From Streptomyces sp. R41 (GTDB lineage Bacteria > Actinomycetota > Actinomycetes > Streptomycetales > Streptomycetaceae): a stretch of 64,000 nt of DNA. Below are positions 50,497 through 58,480 of the stretch, in pieces. The notes under the pieces are model-generated. The model saw only the letters and a program-made list of their open reading frames with translations, did no database searches and was not told where the DNA came from. The position numbers were made by a program, and so were the translations under genes. Numbering within the stretch: the first letter of the stretch is position 1; each line of letters opens with the position of its first letter. The stretch covers positions 7,175,001 through 7,239,000 of the forward strand of contig NZ_CP163443.1 of NCBI RefSeq assembly GCF_041053055.1, written 5' to 3'.

Positions 50497-51879
50497 GTGG
50501 CCAGCACACCGCACACCGCACCTGCCGCACCCGCCGCAAAGCGGGACCGCACCCACTATCTGTACATCGCGGTGATCATCGCGGTCGCCCTCGGTATCGC
50601 CGTCGGGTTCGCCGCGCCGGACTTCGCCAAGGAGCTCAAGCCGATCGGCACGGGCTTCGTGAGCCTGATCAAGATGATGATCTCGCCGATCATCTTCTGC
50701 ACGATCGTGCTCGGCGTCGGCTCCGTACGAAAGGCCGCCAAGGTCGGCAAGGTCGGCGGGCTCGCGCTCGGCTACTTCATCGCCATGTCCTTCGTGGCCC
50801 TGGCCATCGGCCTGGTCGTGGGCAACATCATCCACCCGGGCAGCGGGATGCACCTGACCGAGGCCGTGAAGGGCGTCGGACACACGCAGGCCGAGGCCGC
50901 CGCCGAGGGTCCCGTCGACTTCCTGCTCGGGATCATCCCGACCACGTTCGTCTCGGCCTTCACCGAGGGCCAGGTGCTGCAGACGCTGCTGATCGCGTTG
51001 CTCGTGGGCTTCGCGCTGCAGGCCATGGGCCGCACCGGCGAGCCGGTGCTGCGCGGCGTCGAGCACATCCAGCGACTGGTCTTCCGCGTCCTGGGCATGA
51101 TCATGTGGGCCGCGCCCGTGGGTGCGTTCGGCGCGATGGCCGCCGTCATCGGCGAGACCGGCATGGACGCGCTCAAGGCGCTGGCCACGATCATGTTCGG
51201 CTTCTACATCACCTGCTTCCTCTTCATCGTGATCGTGCTCGGCACGCTGACGAAGCTGGTGGCCAAGGTGAGCCTCTTCCAGCTGCTGAAGTACCTCGCC
51301 CGGGAGTTCCTGCTGATCGTCTCCACCTCGTCGTCCGAGTCCGCGCTGCCGCGGCTCATCGCGAAGATGGAGCACCTGGGTGTCAGCCGCCCGGTCGTCG
51401 GCATCACCGTGCCGACCGGCTACTCCTTCAACCTCGACGGCACGATGATCTACCTGACGATGGCGTCGCTGTTCATCGCCGACGCGATGGACCAGCCGAT
51501 GAGCATCGGCCAGCAGATCGGGCTGCTGCTCTTCATGATGGTCGCGTCGAAGGGGGCCGCCGGTGTCTCCGGTTCGGGTATCGCGGTGCTGGCCAGCGGG
51601 CTGCAGTCGCACAAGCCCGCCCTGGTCGACGGGGTCGGCCTGATCATCGGTATCGACCGGTTCATGAGCGAGGCTCGCGCCGTGACCAACTTCGCGGGGA
51701 ACGCGGTCGCGACGCTGCTGATCGGTACGTGGACGGGTGAGGTCGACAAGGAGCGCGTGAACCGGGTTCTCGCCGGTGAGCTGCCGTTCGACGAGAAGAC
51801 CCTCCTGGACGACGACGAGGCCGACGCGCACGTGGACGTGCCCGAGCAGGGTGGCGAGAAGGAGCTCGCCAAGGCGTAG
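50497..51879 (+). CDS. dctA: C4-dicarboxylate:cation symporter DctA
   Basis: DctA imports succinate, fumarate and malate with protons or sodium. The 460-residue product is of the DAACS (glutamate transporter) family. It has eight membrane helices, the serine-rich re-entrant loop STSSSESALPRL and the substrate-binding GYSFNLDGTMIYLTMASLFIA. The C-terminal 45 residues are acidic. GTG 50497 is preceded by AAGGAGG, and upstream codons are discounted. It is divergent from a CitA/CitB-like two-component system, its likely regulator. Confidence 0.96.
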   Translation: MASTPHTAPAAPAAKRDRTHYLYIAVIIAVALGIAVGFAAPDFAKELKPIGTGFVSLIKMMISPIIFCTIVLGVGSVRKAAKVGKVGGLALGYFIAMSFVALAIGLVVGNIIHPGSGMHLTEAVKGVGHTQAEAAAEGPVDFLLGIIPTTFVSAFTEGQVLQTLLIALLVGFALQAMGRTGEPVLRGVEHIQRLVFRVLGMIMWAAPVGAFGAMAAVIGETGMDALKALATIMFGFYITCFLFIVIVLGTLTKLVAKVSLFQLLKYLAREFLLIVSTSSSESALPRLIAKMEHLGVSRPVVGITVPTGYSFNLDGTMIYLTMASLFIADAMDQPMSIGQQIGLLLFMMVASKGAAGVSGSGIAVLASGLQSHKPALVDGVGLIIGIDRFMSEARAVTNFAGNAVATLLIGTWTGEVDKERVNRVLAGELPFDEKTLLDDDEADAHVDVPEQGGEKELAKA

Positions 51880-51914
51880 GTCTTGTAGGGGCGCCGTTCG
51901 GCAGCTGCATGTCC

Positions 51915-51958
51915 GTCGTGGCTGGTCGCGCAGTTCCCCGCGCCCCTTACGGGGCGCT
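51915..51958. repeat. Composite palindromic repeat, copy D (fragment)
   Basis: GGTCGCGCAGTTCCCCGCGC then CCCTTACGGGGCGC is the core stem seen at 19981 and 30257, with its right arm truncated after GGGGCG. It lies just past dctA. Confidence 0.75.
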
Positions 51959-52001
51959 CCCTGGCCGGGGCGTGCCCTCCTGAACAGGGCGCGCCCCCTA
52001 C

Positions 52002-52049
52002 GCCGAGCGGCTGGGTCCTCCCCCCGTGGACCTGGCCGCTCGGCCCTTT
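52002..52049 (+). terminator. Terminator between dctA and a TetR gene
   Basis: GCCGAGCGGCTGGGTCC (52002-52018) pairs with GGACCTGGCCGCTCGGC (52028-52044) with one mismatch and is followed by CCTTTT. It serves dctA. Confidence 0.85.
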
Positions 52050-52062
52050 TGGCGCCGTGGGC

Positions 52063-52680
52063 TCAGTCGGTCAGCTTCGTCACCAGTTCGGTGGCGCGGG
52101 AGGCGGGTACGCCCGCCGTGGTCAGCATGGTGACCGCGGCGGAGCGGCCCGCCTCTTCGGCTGCCAGGAGGCCGTCGTTCACGGCCTCCATGAGGGCGAA
52201 GAGCATCTGTTCGTGCACGTACGCCAGTGCCGGTGCCGGCAGCGGCGACTCGAACACGCCCTGGTCCAGGCCGCGTTGGAGCACCTTCGCGCAGGCTTCG
52301 CGCACGGGCGTGAGCCGCTCGCGGATGCCCTGGACCGTGACGCTGCGCTGGGCGAGCGCGACCAGCAGCCGGTAGCGGTCGGCGACCTCCCACACCGCGA
52401 GGGTCGAGCGGACCAGCGACTCCGCAGGGTCCTCGATGCCCTCCCGGCCCTCGGCATGCGCCGTCTCCACCGCCTCCGCGGCCCCTTCGAAGAGCGTCCC
52501 GATCAACGCCTCCCGGCTCGGGAAGTGCCCGTACACCGTGCGCCGTACGACGCCCGCGGCCCGCGCGATCTGGTCCATGGACGCGTCGGGGTCGCGGAGC
52601 AGCTCGGCGAGCGCCACGTCGAGGATGCGGCGGCGGTTCGCATCGGCGCGGCTGACGTTACCCGTGGTCATGGCTGCCAT
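52063..52680 (-). CDS. TetR-family regulator of the adjacent exporter
   Basis: This 205-residue regulator has the TetR helix-turn-helix DASMDQIARAAGVVRRTVYGHFPSREALI (about residues 33-62) and a ligand-binding C-terminal domain with conserved YVHEQMLFALMEAVNDGL. ATG 52680 has GAAGGGC upstream; ATG 52671 is an alternative. It is divergent from a DHA2-type MFS exporter gene. Three TTGCAC palindromes lie between them, the classical arrangement of a drug-responsive repressor and its pump. Confidence 0.92.
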   Translation of the reverse strand: MAAMTTGNVSRADANRRRILDVALAELLRDPDASMDQIARAAGVVRRTVYGHFPSREALIGTLFEGAAEAVETAHAEGREGIEDPAESLVRSTLAVWEVADRYRLLVALAQRSVTVQGIRERLTPVREACAKVLQRGLDQGVFESPLPAPALAYVHEQMLFALMEAVNDGLLAAEEAGRSAAVTMLTTAGVPASRATELVTKLTD

Positions 52681-52738
52681 TGTGCATGCCCTTCGCCGAG
52701 ATCCCGCCCTGCGTCCACAGGCCCTCCACCTCATCAAT

Positions 52739-52801
52739 TTGCACAGCACTGTGCAACGTCGTACATTGCACATGGTCGTGCAGTTGCACGCCACTGTGCA
52801 A
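52739..52801. promoter_or_regulatory. Three palindromic operators between TetR and MFS genes
   Basis: TTGCACAGCACTGTGCAA (52739-52756), TTGCACATGGTCGTGCAG (52766-52783) and TTGCACGCCACTGTGCAA (52784-52801) share TTGCAC and GTGCAA arms. Sites 1 and 3 have perfect outer arms. Sites 2 and 3 abut. They lie in the 149-base divergent region, so one repressor could control both genes. Confidence 0.85.
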
Positions 52802-52829
52802 ATCGAGCGAGGAAAGGGCGACCGTACCC

Positions 52830-54548
52830 ATGCGTCTCGTCATGAACGAACCGGTCGAGAGGATGGACCGGCCCTACGCCCGGCGCTGGTGGGCACTGCT
52901 GGTGCTCTGCCTGAGTCTGCTGATCATCGTGATGGCGAACACCGCCCTCACGGTCGCGGCCCCCGACATGACCCAGGACCTGGGCCTGTCCAGCGCCGAC
53001 CTGCAGTGGGTCATCGACGGCTACACCGTCCCGTACGCCGCGCTGATGCTGCTGCTCGGCGCGATCGGCGACAAGTACAGCCGCCGCGGCGCGCTCGTGC
53101 TCGGCCTCGTCGTGTTCGGGGCGGGCGCCGTCGCGGGTTCCCTCGTCGACAGTTCCACGGGGGTCATCGCGGCGCGCGCGGTCATGGGCGTCGGCGCGGC
53201 GATGATCATGCCCGCCACGCTCTCCCTGCTCGCCGCGACCTTCCCGCGCGCGGAGCGGGCGAAGGCGATCACCCTCTGGACCGCCACCGCCGGACTCGCG
53301 ATCGCCGCCGGTCCGCTGGTCGCGGGTGCGCTGCTGCAGCACCACGCCTGGTCGTCCACGTTCCTGATCAACGTGCCCGTCGCCGCGCTCGCGATCATCG
53401 GCGCCCTCGTCCTCGTGCCGCCGTCCAAGGCCGCGCACCACAACCGCATCGACTACGTCGGTGGCCTGCTGTCCGTGGTCTGGATCGGCTCGCTGGTCTA
53501 CATGATCATCGAGGGTCCGCACTTCGGCTGGGGCGTGAAGGCCGTGACCGCCGCGGTCGTCGCGGGCGTGGGCCTCGTGCTCTTCGTGGTGTGGGAACTG
53601 CGCCACCCCCGCCCGGTCGTCGACGTACGACGCTTCGCGAACCGCCGCTTCGCCGGCTCGAACCTCGCCGTCGCGCTGTTCTTCCTGGCCGTCTTCGGTG
53701 CCTTCTACTACCTCACCCAGCACCTCCAATTCGTCCTCGGATACGACGCGTTGGACACCGGAGTGCGCATGCTGCCGCTCGCCGGGGCCGTCTTCGTCGG
53801 CTCGGCGCTCACCGGCTACCTCACCCCGCGCATCGGTATGAAGATCACGGTCACCGCGGGCATGGTCGGCGGCACGGCGGCGCTCGCGCTGCTCACCCGG
53901 GTGGACGCGTCATCGTCGTACGGCGATTTCGTCCTGCCCCTCGTCATCCTGGGCCTCGCGATCGGGCTCGCGCTCTCGCCCTGCACGGACGCCATCATGG
54001 GCGCCTTCCCCGAGTCCGAGCTGGGCGTCGGCGGCGCGGTGAACGACACCTCGCTGGAGCTCGGCGGCTCACTCGGCATCGCCATCCTCGGCTCGGTGCT
54101 GGCGAGTTCGTACTCCTCGCACCTCTCGGACGCGACGGCGGGCAGCAAGCTTCCCGCCGGTGCCCTCTCCACGGCCCAGGACTCGGTGGGCGCCGGGTAC
54201 GCCGTCGCCCAGGGCATCGGCGACAAGGCCCGCCAGGCCGGCGAACAGGCCGCGCACGCGAGCAGCACCCAGCAGGCCGCCCAGCTGAAGGCCCAGGCCG
54301 ACCAACTCGCCCACGGCGCACGGCAGATGGCGGACGCGGTCGGTTCGTCCTTCGCGGACGCGGTCGCACACACCAGCCTCGTCGGCGCGGTGATTCTTGG
54401 GCTGGGGACCGTGCTGGTGGCGGTGCTGCTGCCGCGGAACGGGCGTGCGGCGGAGGCTAAGACCGAGGCGGAGGCCGATGCCGCGGCCGAGGCGGCGTCG
54501 GTCGATTCCGATTCCGAGCCCGAGCCCGCGAGCAGCGCGACGCGCTGA
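52830..54548 (+). CDS. DHA2-family MFS drug exporter
   Basis: This 572-residue membrane protein has 14 predicted helices. The opening is WWALLVLCLSLLIIVMANTALTVAAPDMTQDLGLSSADLQWVIDGYTV, typical of DHA2 proteins (EmrB/QacA type). Motif A is GAIGDKYSRRGALV and motif C-like glycine residues are in the GPLVAGALL region. The loop before helix 14 is Ala/Gln-rich (about residues 440-510) and the C-terminal tail is acidic. ATG 52830 is used; ATG 52842 is possible. It is divergent from its TetR regulator. Confidence 0.93.
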   Translation: MRLVMNEPVERMDRPYARRWWALLVLCLSLLIIVMANTALTVAAPDMTQDLGLSSADLQWVIDGYTVPYAALMLLLGAIGDKYSRRGALVLGLVVFGAGAVAGSLVDSSTGVIAARAVMGVGAAMIMPATLSLLAATFPRAERAKAITLWTATAGLAIAAGPLVAGALLQHHAWSSTFLINVPVAALAIIGALVLVPPSKAAHHNRIDYVGGLLSVVWIGSLVYMIIEGPHFGWGVKAVTAAVVAGVGLVLFVVWELRHPRPVVDVRRFANRRFAGSNLAVALFFLAVFGAFYYLTQHLQFVLGYDALDTGVRMLPLAGAVFVGSALTGYLTPRIGMKITVTAGMVGGTAALALLTRVDASSSYGDFVLPLVILGLAIGLALSPCTDAIMGAFPESELGVGGAVNDTSLELGGSLGIAILGSVLASSYSSHLSDATAGSKLPAGALSTAQDSVGAGYAVAQGIGDKARQAGEQAAHASSTQQAAQLKAQADQLAHGARQMADAVGSSFADAVAHTSLVGAVILGLGTVLVAVLLPRNGRAAEAKTEAEADAAAEAASVDSDSEPEPASSATR

Positions 54549-54650
54549 CCGCGTCCGGAGCCCCGGCAAGCGGTGGTGCGTATGGGCGACGCGCTGCTCG
54601 TCCCCGGAACCGCGACCCTCGGGCCACCGTCTCGTAGAACATGCACTACC

Positions 54651-54679
54651 GTGCCGTGCCGGACAGACCGGCACGGCAC
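54651..54679 (+). promoter_or_regulatory. 12-pair hairpin before the DUF2127 gene
   Basis: GTGCCGTGCCGG (54651-54662) pairs exactly with CCGGCACGGCAC (54668-54679) around the loop ACAGA. It lies 102 bases after the MFS stop and 26 bases before the DUF2127 ATG. It may be the exporter's terminator or a leader element of the next gene. Confidence 0.6.
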
Positions 54680-54705
54680 GGCACGTTCTGCGGAGGACAC
54701 CGAGC

Positions 54706-55479
54706 ATGAAGATCGACTGGGACCGGCGTACGTGCGCGCGGCGCGGCCACGTGACGTACGCGCCCGACGAGTCGGCGCTGCGGGCGCGGCTGCGTGCCGA
54801 GACGAGCCTCGGCGAGGCCTGGCGCTGTCTGCGCTGCGGTGACTTCGCGCTCGGCGACCCGCACGGCTCGGGGCCCGCGGAGGAAGCCCCGCTCGTGCCG
54901 CGCGGCAAGGTGCTGCGCGATCTGTTCATCCTGCGCTTCCTGGCCGTCGAACGTGCCGTGCGCGGCGTGTTCATCGTGCTGGTCGCGGCCGCCGTGTGGA
55001 AGTTCAGCAACAGCCAGGACTCGGTGCGCCGGCTCTTCGACGAGTACCTCGACGTCTTCCGCCCGGTCTTCAGGCACTTCCACTACGACCTCGACCACTC
55101 ACCCGTGGTCGGCACCATCCAGAAGACCTTCGGTTACAAGCACTCCACCCTGGTACTGGTGGCCGTCCTGCTCCTCGTGTACGCCCTGATCGAGCTCGTC
55201 GAGGCGGGCGGGCTCTGGTACGCCAAGCGCTGGGCGGAATACCTCACGGTCGTCGCCACGGCCGCCTTCCTCCCGCTGGAGATCTACGAACTCACCGAGC
55301 ACGTCAGCTACTTGAAGATCGCGACGCTGGTCCTCAACATCCTCGCCGTGCTCTATATCGCCCTCGCCAAGCGCCTGTTCGGACTGCGCGGGGGTCGGAA
55401 GGCCTTCGAGGAGGAGCGGCAGAGCGCCTCGCTGCTGGAGGTGGAGGAGTCGGCGGGTCTGGAGCCTTCTCACGCGTAG
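54706..55479 (+). CDS. DUF2127 membrane protein
   Basis: This 257-residue protein begins with a soluble part that has a Cys pair (CLRC, about residue 43) and an earlier CARRGH, possibly a metal site. Four hydrophobic helices follow: AVRGVFIVLVAAAVWKF, HSTLVLVAVLLLVYALIELVEAGGLWY, AEYLTVVATAAFLPLEIYEL and IATLVLNILAVLYIALAKRLF. The helical part is DUF2127. GGAGG precedes the ATG. The last codons are duplicated past the stop (see 55449). The function is unknown. Confidence 0.88.
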   Translation: MKIDWDRRTCARRGHVTYAPDESALRARLRAETSLGEAWRCLRCGDFALGDPHGSGPAEEAPLVPRGKVLRDLFILRFLAVERAVRGVFIVLVAAAVWKFSNSQDSVRRLFDEYLDVFRPVFRHFHYDLDHSPVVGTIQKTFGYKHSTLVLVAVLLLVYALIELVEAGGLWYAKRWAEYLTVVATAAFLPLEIYELTEHVSYLKIATLVLNILAVLYIALAKRLFGLRGGRKAFEEERQSASLLEVEESAGLEPSHA

Positions 55480-55547
55480 AGGTCGGCGGGTCTGGAGGCT
55501 TCTCACGCGTAGGGGTTCGGCAGCCTCGAGCCGGCTTACGCGTACGG
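55449..55547. repeat. Three 33-base tandem copies bridging two convergent stop codons
   Basis: Copies lie at 55449-55481, 55482-55514 and (degenerate) 55515-55547. Each runs from GTCGGCGGGTCTGGAG or a variant to CACGCGTAG or a variant. The first copy encodes the DUF2127 C-terminus and stop. The third encodes the last residues and stop of the opposing MarR gene. Confidence 0.85.
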
Positions 55548-55976
55548 GTCGGTGATCTCCCGCAGCATCGTCAGTGCCTGCCTCAGCTGCGTCATCCGGC
55601 GCTTGCCGAGGTACGTCTCCCACTCCCTCTCGACCTCGGCGACGACGCCGGCGGCGACGGGCTGCGCCGCCAGTGCACGCTCGGCGAGGCACACCAGCCG
55701 GGCCCGCTTGTCCGTCGGGTCCGGCATGCGCCGCACATAGCCCGCCTTCTCCAGCTGGTCGACCAGGAAGCCCGCGGTCTGCTTGGTGACCTGGGCCTGT
55801 TCGGCGAGGTCGGTCAGCCGCGTGCCGTTCGGGCCGATGCGCTGCATGACCCGGGCCTGGGCGGGCGTGAAGTCGTCGAAGCCCGCCTCGGCGAGCGCGG
55901 CGAAGATGCGGTTCTCCAGGGCCCGGTACGGGATGAACAGGAGCAGCCCCGTGTTGAGCTCGCTCTCCGTCACCAT
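55536..55976 (-). CDS. MarR-family transcriptional regulator
   Basis: This 146-residue regulator has a winged helix TPAQARVMQRIGPNGTRLTDLAEQAQVTKQTAGFLVDQLEKAGYVRRMPDPTDKRARLV, the classical MarR recognition helix and wing. GAGGGAGC precedes the ATG. It is divergent from a mycothiol-dependent isomerase-like gene. A 15-base palindrome GTCAGAGTCTCTGAC lies between, so a repressor/target pair is likely. Its 3' end lies inside a tandem repeat shared with the convergent DUF2127 gene. Confidence 0.93.
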   Translation of the reverse strand: MVTESELNTGLLLFIPYRALENRIFAALAEAGFDDFTPAQARVMQRIGPNGTRLTDLAEQAQVTKQTAGFLVDQLEKAGYVRRMPDPTDKRARLVCLAERALAAQPVAAGVVAEVEREWETYLGKRRMTQLRQALTMLREITDPYA

Positions 55977-55997
55977 GGTCGGTGCTCCCTCCGCGGC

Positions 55998-56036
55998 TTG
56001 ACAGTGGTCAGAGTCTCTGACTAATTTGGTCAGAGA
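55998..56036 (+). promoter_or_regulatory. Promoter with embedded MarR-type operator
   Basis: TTGACA (55998-56003), a 17-base spacer and CTAATT (56021-56026) form a promoter towards the isomerase-like gene. The palindrome GTCAGAG-T-CTCTGAC (56007-56021) fills the spacer. A further half-site GGTCAGAGA follows at 56028-56036. Binding here would block RNA polymerase in both directions. Confidence 0.75.
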
Positions 56037-56067
56037 AGCTTACCACTTTGAGTAGGTGGTGATCCCT

Positions 56068-56784
56068 GTGGGGCGCGTGACAGGTGTCGTACTGGTCGTG
56101 GACGAGTGCTGGCGGGTCATCGACGGCGAGCGGGCGAGCCTGGTGGATCTGCTGGAGGGCCTGAGCCCCGAGGAGTGGGAGATGCCCACACAGTGCGGCG
56201 ATTGGCGGGTGCGGGACGTCGCCGCCCACCTGACGATCGCCGCGCGCGTCTCGTACGGGACGGTCGTACGTGAACTCGTGCGCGCCCGCGGCAACTTCGA
56301 CCGCATGATCCACGACACCGGGATTCACGAGGGGCAGCGGCCCGTGACCGAGATCGTCGCGAACCTCCGTTCGATCATCGGCTCCCGACGCCTCGCGCCC
56401 GGCACCACCCGTCGCGAACCGCTGCTCGACATCCTCGTGCACGGCCAGGACATCGCGCTGGCCCTCGGGCGGGAGCGCGAGATGCCCGTCGAGGCCGCCC
56501 GCGACGCCGCGGACCGGGTGTGGACCATGCGCTTCCCGCCCCGGCCCTGGCCCCTTCCGCGGGGCCGGCTCGTCGCCACCGACGTGGAGTGGACGCGCGG
56601 CGAGGGGGCGGAGATCAGGGGTCCGATCGCGGCCCTGCTCCTGCTGCTGACCGGGCGCCCGGCGGCGGCCGAGGTGCGACTCGAGGGCCGGGCAGGGGGA
56701 CCACGAAGGTCGTGGTCGACCGGCCAGTGCCGGCTGGGGGGCGAGCCGCCCACGGCCGACAAGGCCGAACCGGTGGGTGATTGA
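56068..56784 (+). CDS. Maleylpyruvate isomerase-family mycothiol-dependent enzyme
   Basis: This 238-residue protein of the DinB-like MDMPI family uses or is related to enzymes using mycothiol, the actinobacterial thiol. The N-terminal bundle shows LVDLLEGLSPEEWEMPTQCGDWRVRDVAAHL, with the typical metal-ligand His in AAHL, and later EPLLDILVHGQDIALALG with a second His. The C-terminal part has a weak SCP2-like look. GTG 56068 follows AGGTGG; GTG 56056 and 56080 are possible. The substrate is unknown. Control by the divergent MarR regulator is likely. Confidence 0.88.
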   Translation: MGRVTGVVLVVDECWRVIDGERASLVDLLEGLSPEEWEMPTQCGDWRVRDVAAHLTIAARVSYGTVVRELVRARGNFDRMIHDTGIHEGQRPVTEIVANLRSIIGSRRLAPGTTRREPLLDILVHGQDIALALGREREMPVEAARDAADRVWTMRFPPRPWPLPRGRLVATDVEWTRGEGAEIRGPIAALLLLLTGRPAAAEVRLEGRAGGPRRSWSTGQCRLGGEPPTADKAEPVGD

Positions 56785-56813
56785 GCCCACGGGCGGGCGA
56801 ACGGTGCCCGTTT

Positions 56814-57824
56814 TCAGCGGGCCGGCCGGCGCCCGGGGGAGGCGCCACGGGGGAGCGAAGCGGCGGGCCCGGCCAGTGGGCCCGCCGCTTTGACCGTACG
56901 GAGGACCGGCGCCGTCTCCAGCGTGCGGATCGCGTCGAGCGCGCCCAGGCGGCGGGTCAGGTAGTCGTGCAGGGCGGCCGGGTCCGGGCAGAGAGCCTGG
57001 GCGACCAGGTTGGTCGGGCCGGTGGTCGCTGCGACGAAGGCCAACTCGTCGTGCCCTGCCAGGGTGTGGGCCACCGCGTCGAGATGGGCCGGGGCGACCG
57101 ACATCCACAGGAGGGCCTGTGCGGTCGCCCCCAGCAGTGTGTCGTTCATATCGACGTCGAAGAAGAGGGCTCCTGAGGACTGCAGGTCGGCCAGGCGGCG
57201 GGCGACCGTCGCGGGGGACCAGCCGGTGGCCGAGGCGAGGTCGGCGTGGCTCGCGCGACCGTCGTGCGCGAGGGCGGTCAGCAGGGCGTGATCGGCGTCG
57301 GTGAGCGGCCGGGTTCCGGCCGACTCGCCGCCGGCAGGCTCCAGTTGACGCCGCTGGCCCTCGCTCAGGGCTCCCGCCCGGCCGCGCCACGCCGTCGGCC
57401 CGCCGAGGTAGGTGTACAGCAGACAGTGCGCCGAGACCGCGGTGATCCCCGCCGTGCGCGGGATGTCGTGCAGCAGCAGCGTGTGGCCGTCCGAAGCGTC
57501 GGCCGGGGTCTGGACCACGGCCAGGATCTCCGTGCCACCCGACGCCAGCCGCACCCACGACGTGTCCGAGCGGCGGGCCAGGGCCTGCGCCAGGTCCTGT
57601 GCGGTGTGCGGCCCCGCGGTCAGCCGCACCAGCCACTGGGTGCGCCCCGCATGCCGCGGATCGGCCAGCCCGACCACCCGCAACGACGCCTCCGCGCACA
57701 GTCGCCGGTAGCGCCGCGCCGCGGTCTGCGTCGATACGCCCAGCACCGCACCGATCCGGCTGAAGGGCGCCCGGCCGTCGATGTGCAGCGCCTGCACCAA
57801 ACCGCGGTCGATGTCGTCGAGCAT
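56814..57824 (-). CDS. Lrp/AsnC-family regulator with two modules
   Basis: This 336-residue protein is a tandem fusion of two Lrp/AsnC units. Module 1 has a helix-turn-helix LDDIDRGLVQALHIDGRAPFSRIGAVLGVSTQTAARRYRRL. Module 2 has DADHALLTALAHDGRASHADLASATGWSPATVARRLADL at about residues 177-215. Each is followed by a RAM-like ligand domain. The double-length form is common in actinobacteria. GAGGGA supports ATG 57824. It is divergent from an MFS exporter gene across a repetitive 656-base gap, so that exporter is a possible target. Confidence 0.93.
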   Translation of the reverse strand: MLDDIDRGLVQALHIDGRAPFSRIGAVLGVSTQTAARRYRRLCAEASLRVVGLADPRHAGRTQWLVRLTAGPHTAQDLAQALARRSDTSWVRLASGGTEILAVVQTPADASDGHTLLLHDIPRTAGITAVSAHCLLYTYLGGPTAWRGRAGALSEGQRRQLEPAGGESAGTRPLTDADHALLTALAHDGRASHADLASATGWSPATVARRLADLQSSGALFFDVDMNDTLLGATAQALLWMSVAPAHLDAVAHTLAGHDELAFVAATTGPTNLVAQALCPDPAALHDYLTRRLGALDAIRTLETAPVLRTVKAAGPLAGPAASLPRGASPGRRPAR

Positions 57825-58136
57825 GAGCGGATCCCTCACTGTGTGGTGACGGGTGGAAGAAATCAGCAAGTGTTCCTTTGAAAGTGGAACACGGAGGGTG
57901 CGGGCGAGCAGGCTCGTTGGCGAACGCGCCGGAGTGGGACGGGGCGCGGCGGGCGTGGCGACACCGGCTGCGCACGCCGCACCGCAGCCGTGGGCGGTGA
58001 GGTGTCAGCACGGGTCGGCCTGGGGCCGAGCGTGCGCGCGCCGGCCGCGGCAGCGACCTGACCGTGTGGGGCGGCCCGGCCGGCGCCGGCGGACTGGTTC
58101 GCGACGGCAGACCGACCCGCGAGTGCGGCCGGTCCG

Positions 58137-58260
58137 GTGTGTGGCGGGCCGATTCGCGACTGGGCCGGTCCGGTCGGTGTGTGGCGGGCCGACCCGTGAT
58201 GGCGGACCGGTTCGTATGTGGCGGATCGGCACGTGATGGCGGACCGGCCAGTGTGCGCCG
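58137..58260. repeat. Degenerate tandem repeats in a long intergenic region
   Basis: Units beginning GTGTGTGGCGGGCC or GTATGTGGCGGATC and containing GTGATGGCGGACCGG start at 58137, 58177, 58214 and (partial) 58251, spaced 40, 37 and 37 bases. The surrounding gap 57825-58480 is rich in CCGGTCCGG-like words. I see no gene or clear promoter in it apart from the ribosome-binding site GAAGGAG before 58481. Confidence 0.7.
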
Positions 58261-58480
58261 GCCCAACCCGTTAACGGGGCCCAACCCGCGTACGGCGGAC
58301 CGGCCGGCCAGGCAATGAGCGGCCGTCGGCCCGTGTATGGCAGTCGGCCGTACGTCGGCCGCCGGCCCGCCCAGGACGGTCGGCCGCCCCCGCACGGCGG
58401 CCGCCGACCCGCCACCCCGCTCGCACCACCGAACCCGCTCCCACCACTGACCTCGCTCCCCGAACCGAAGGAGTCCACCC

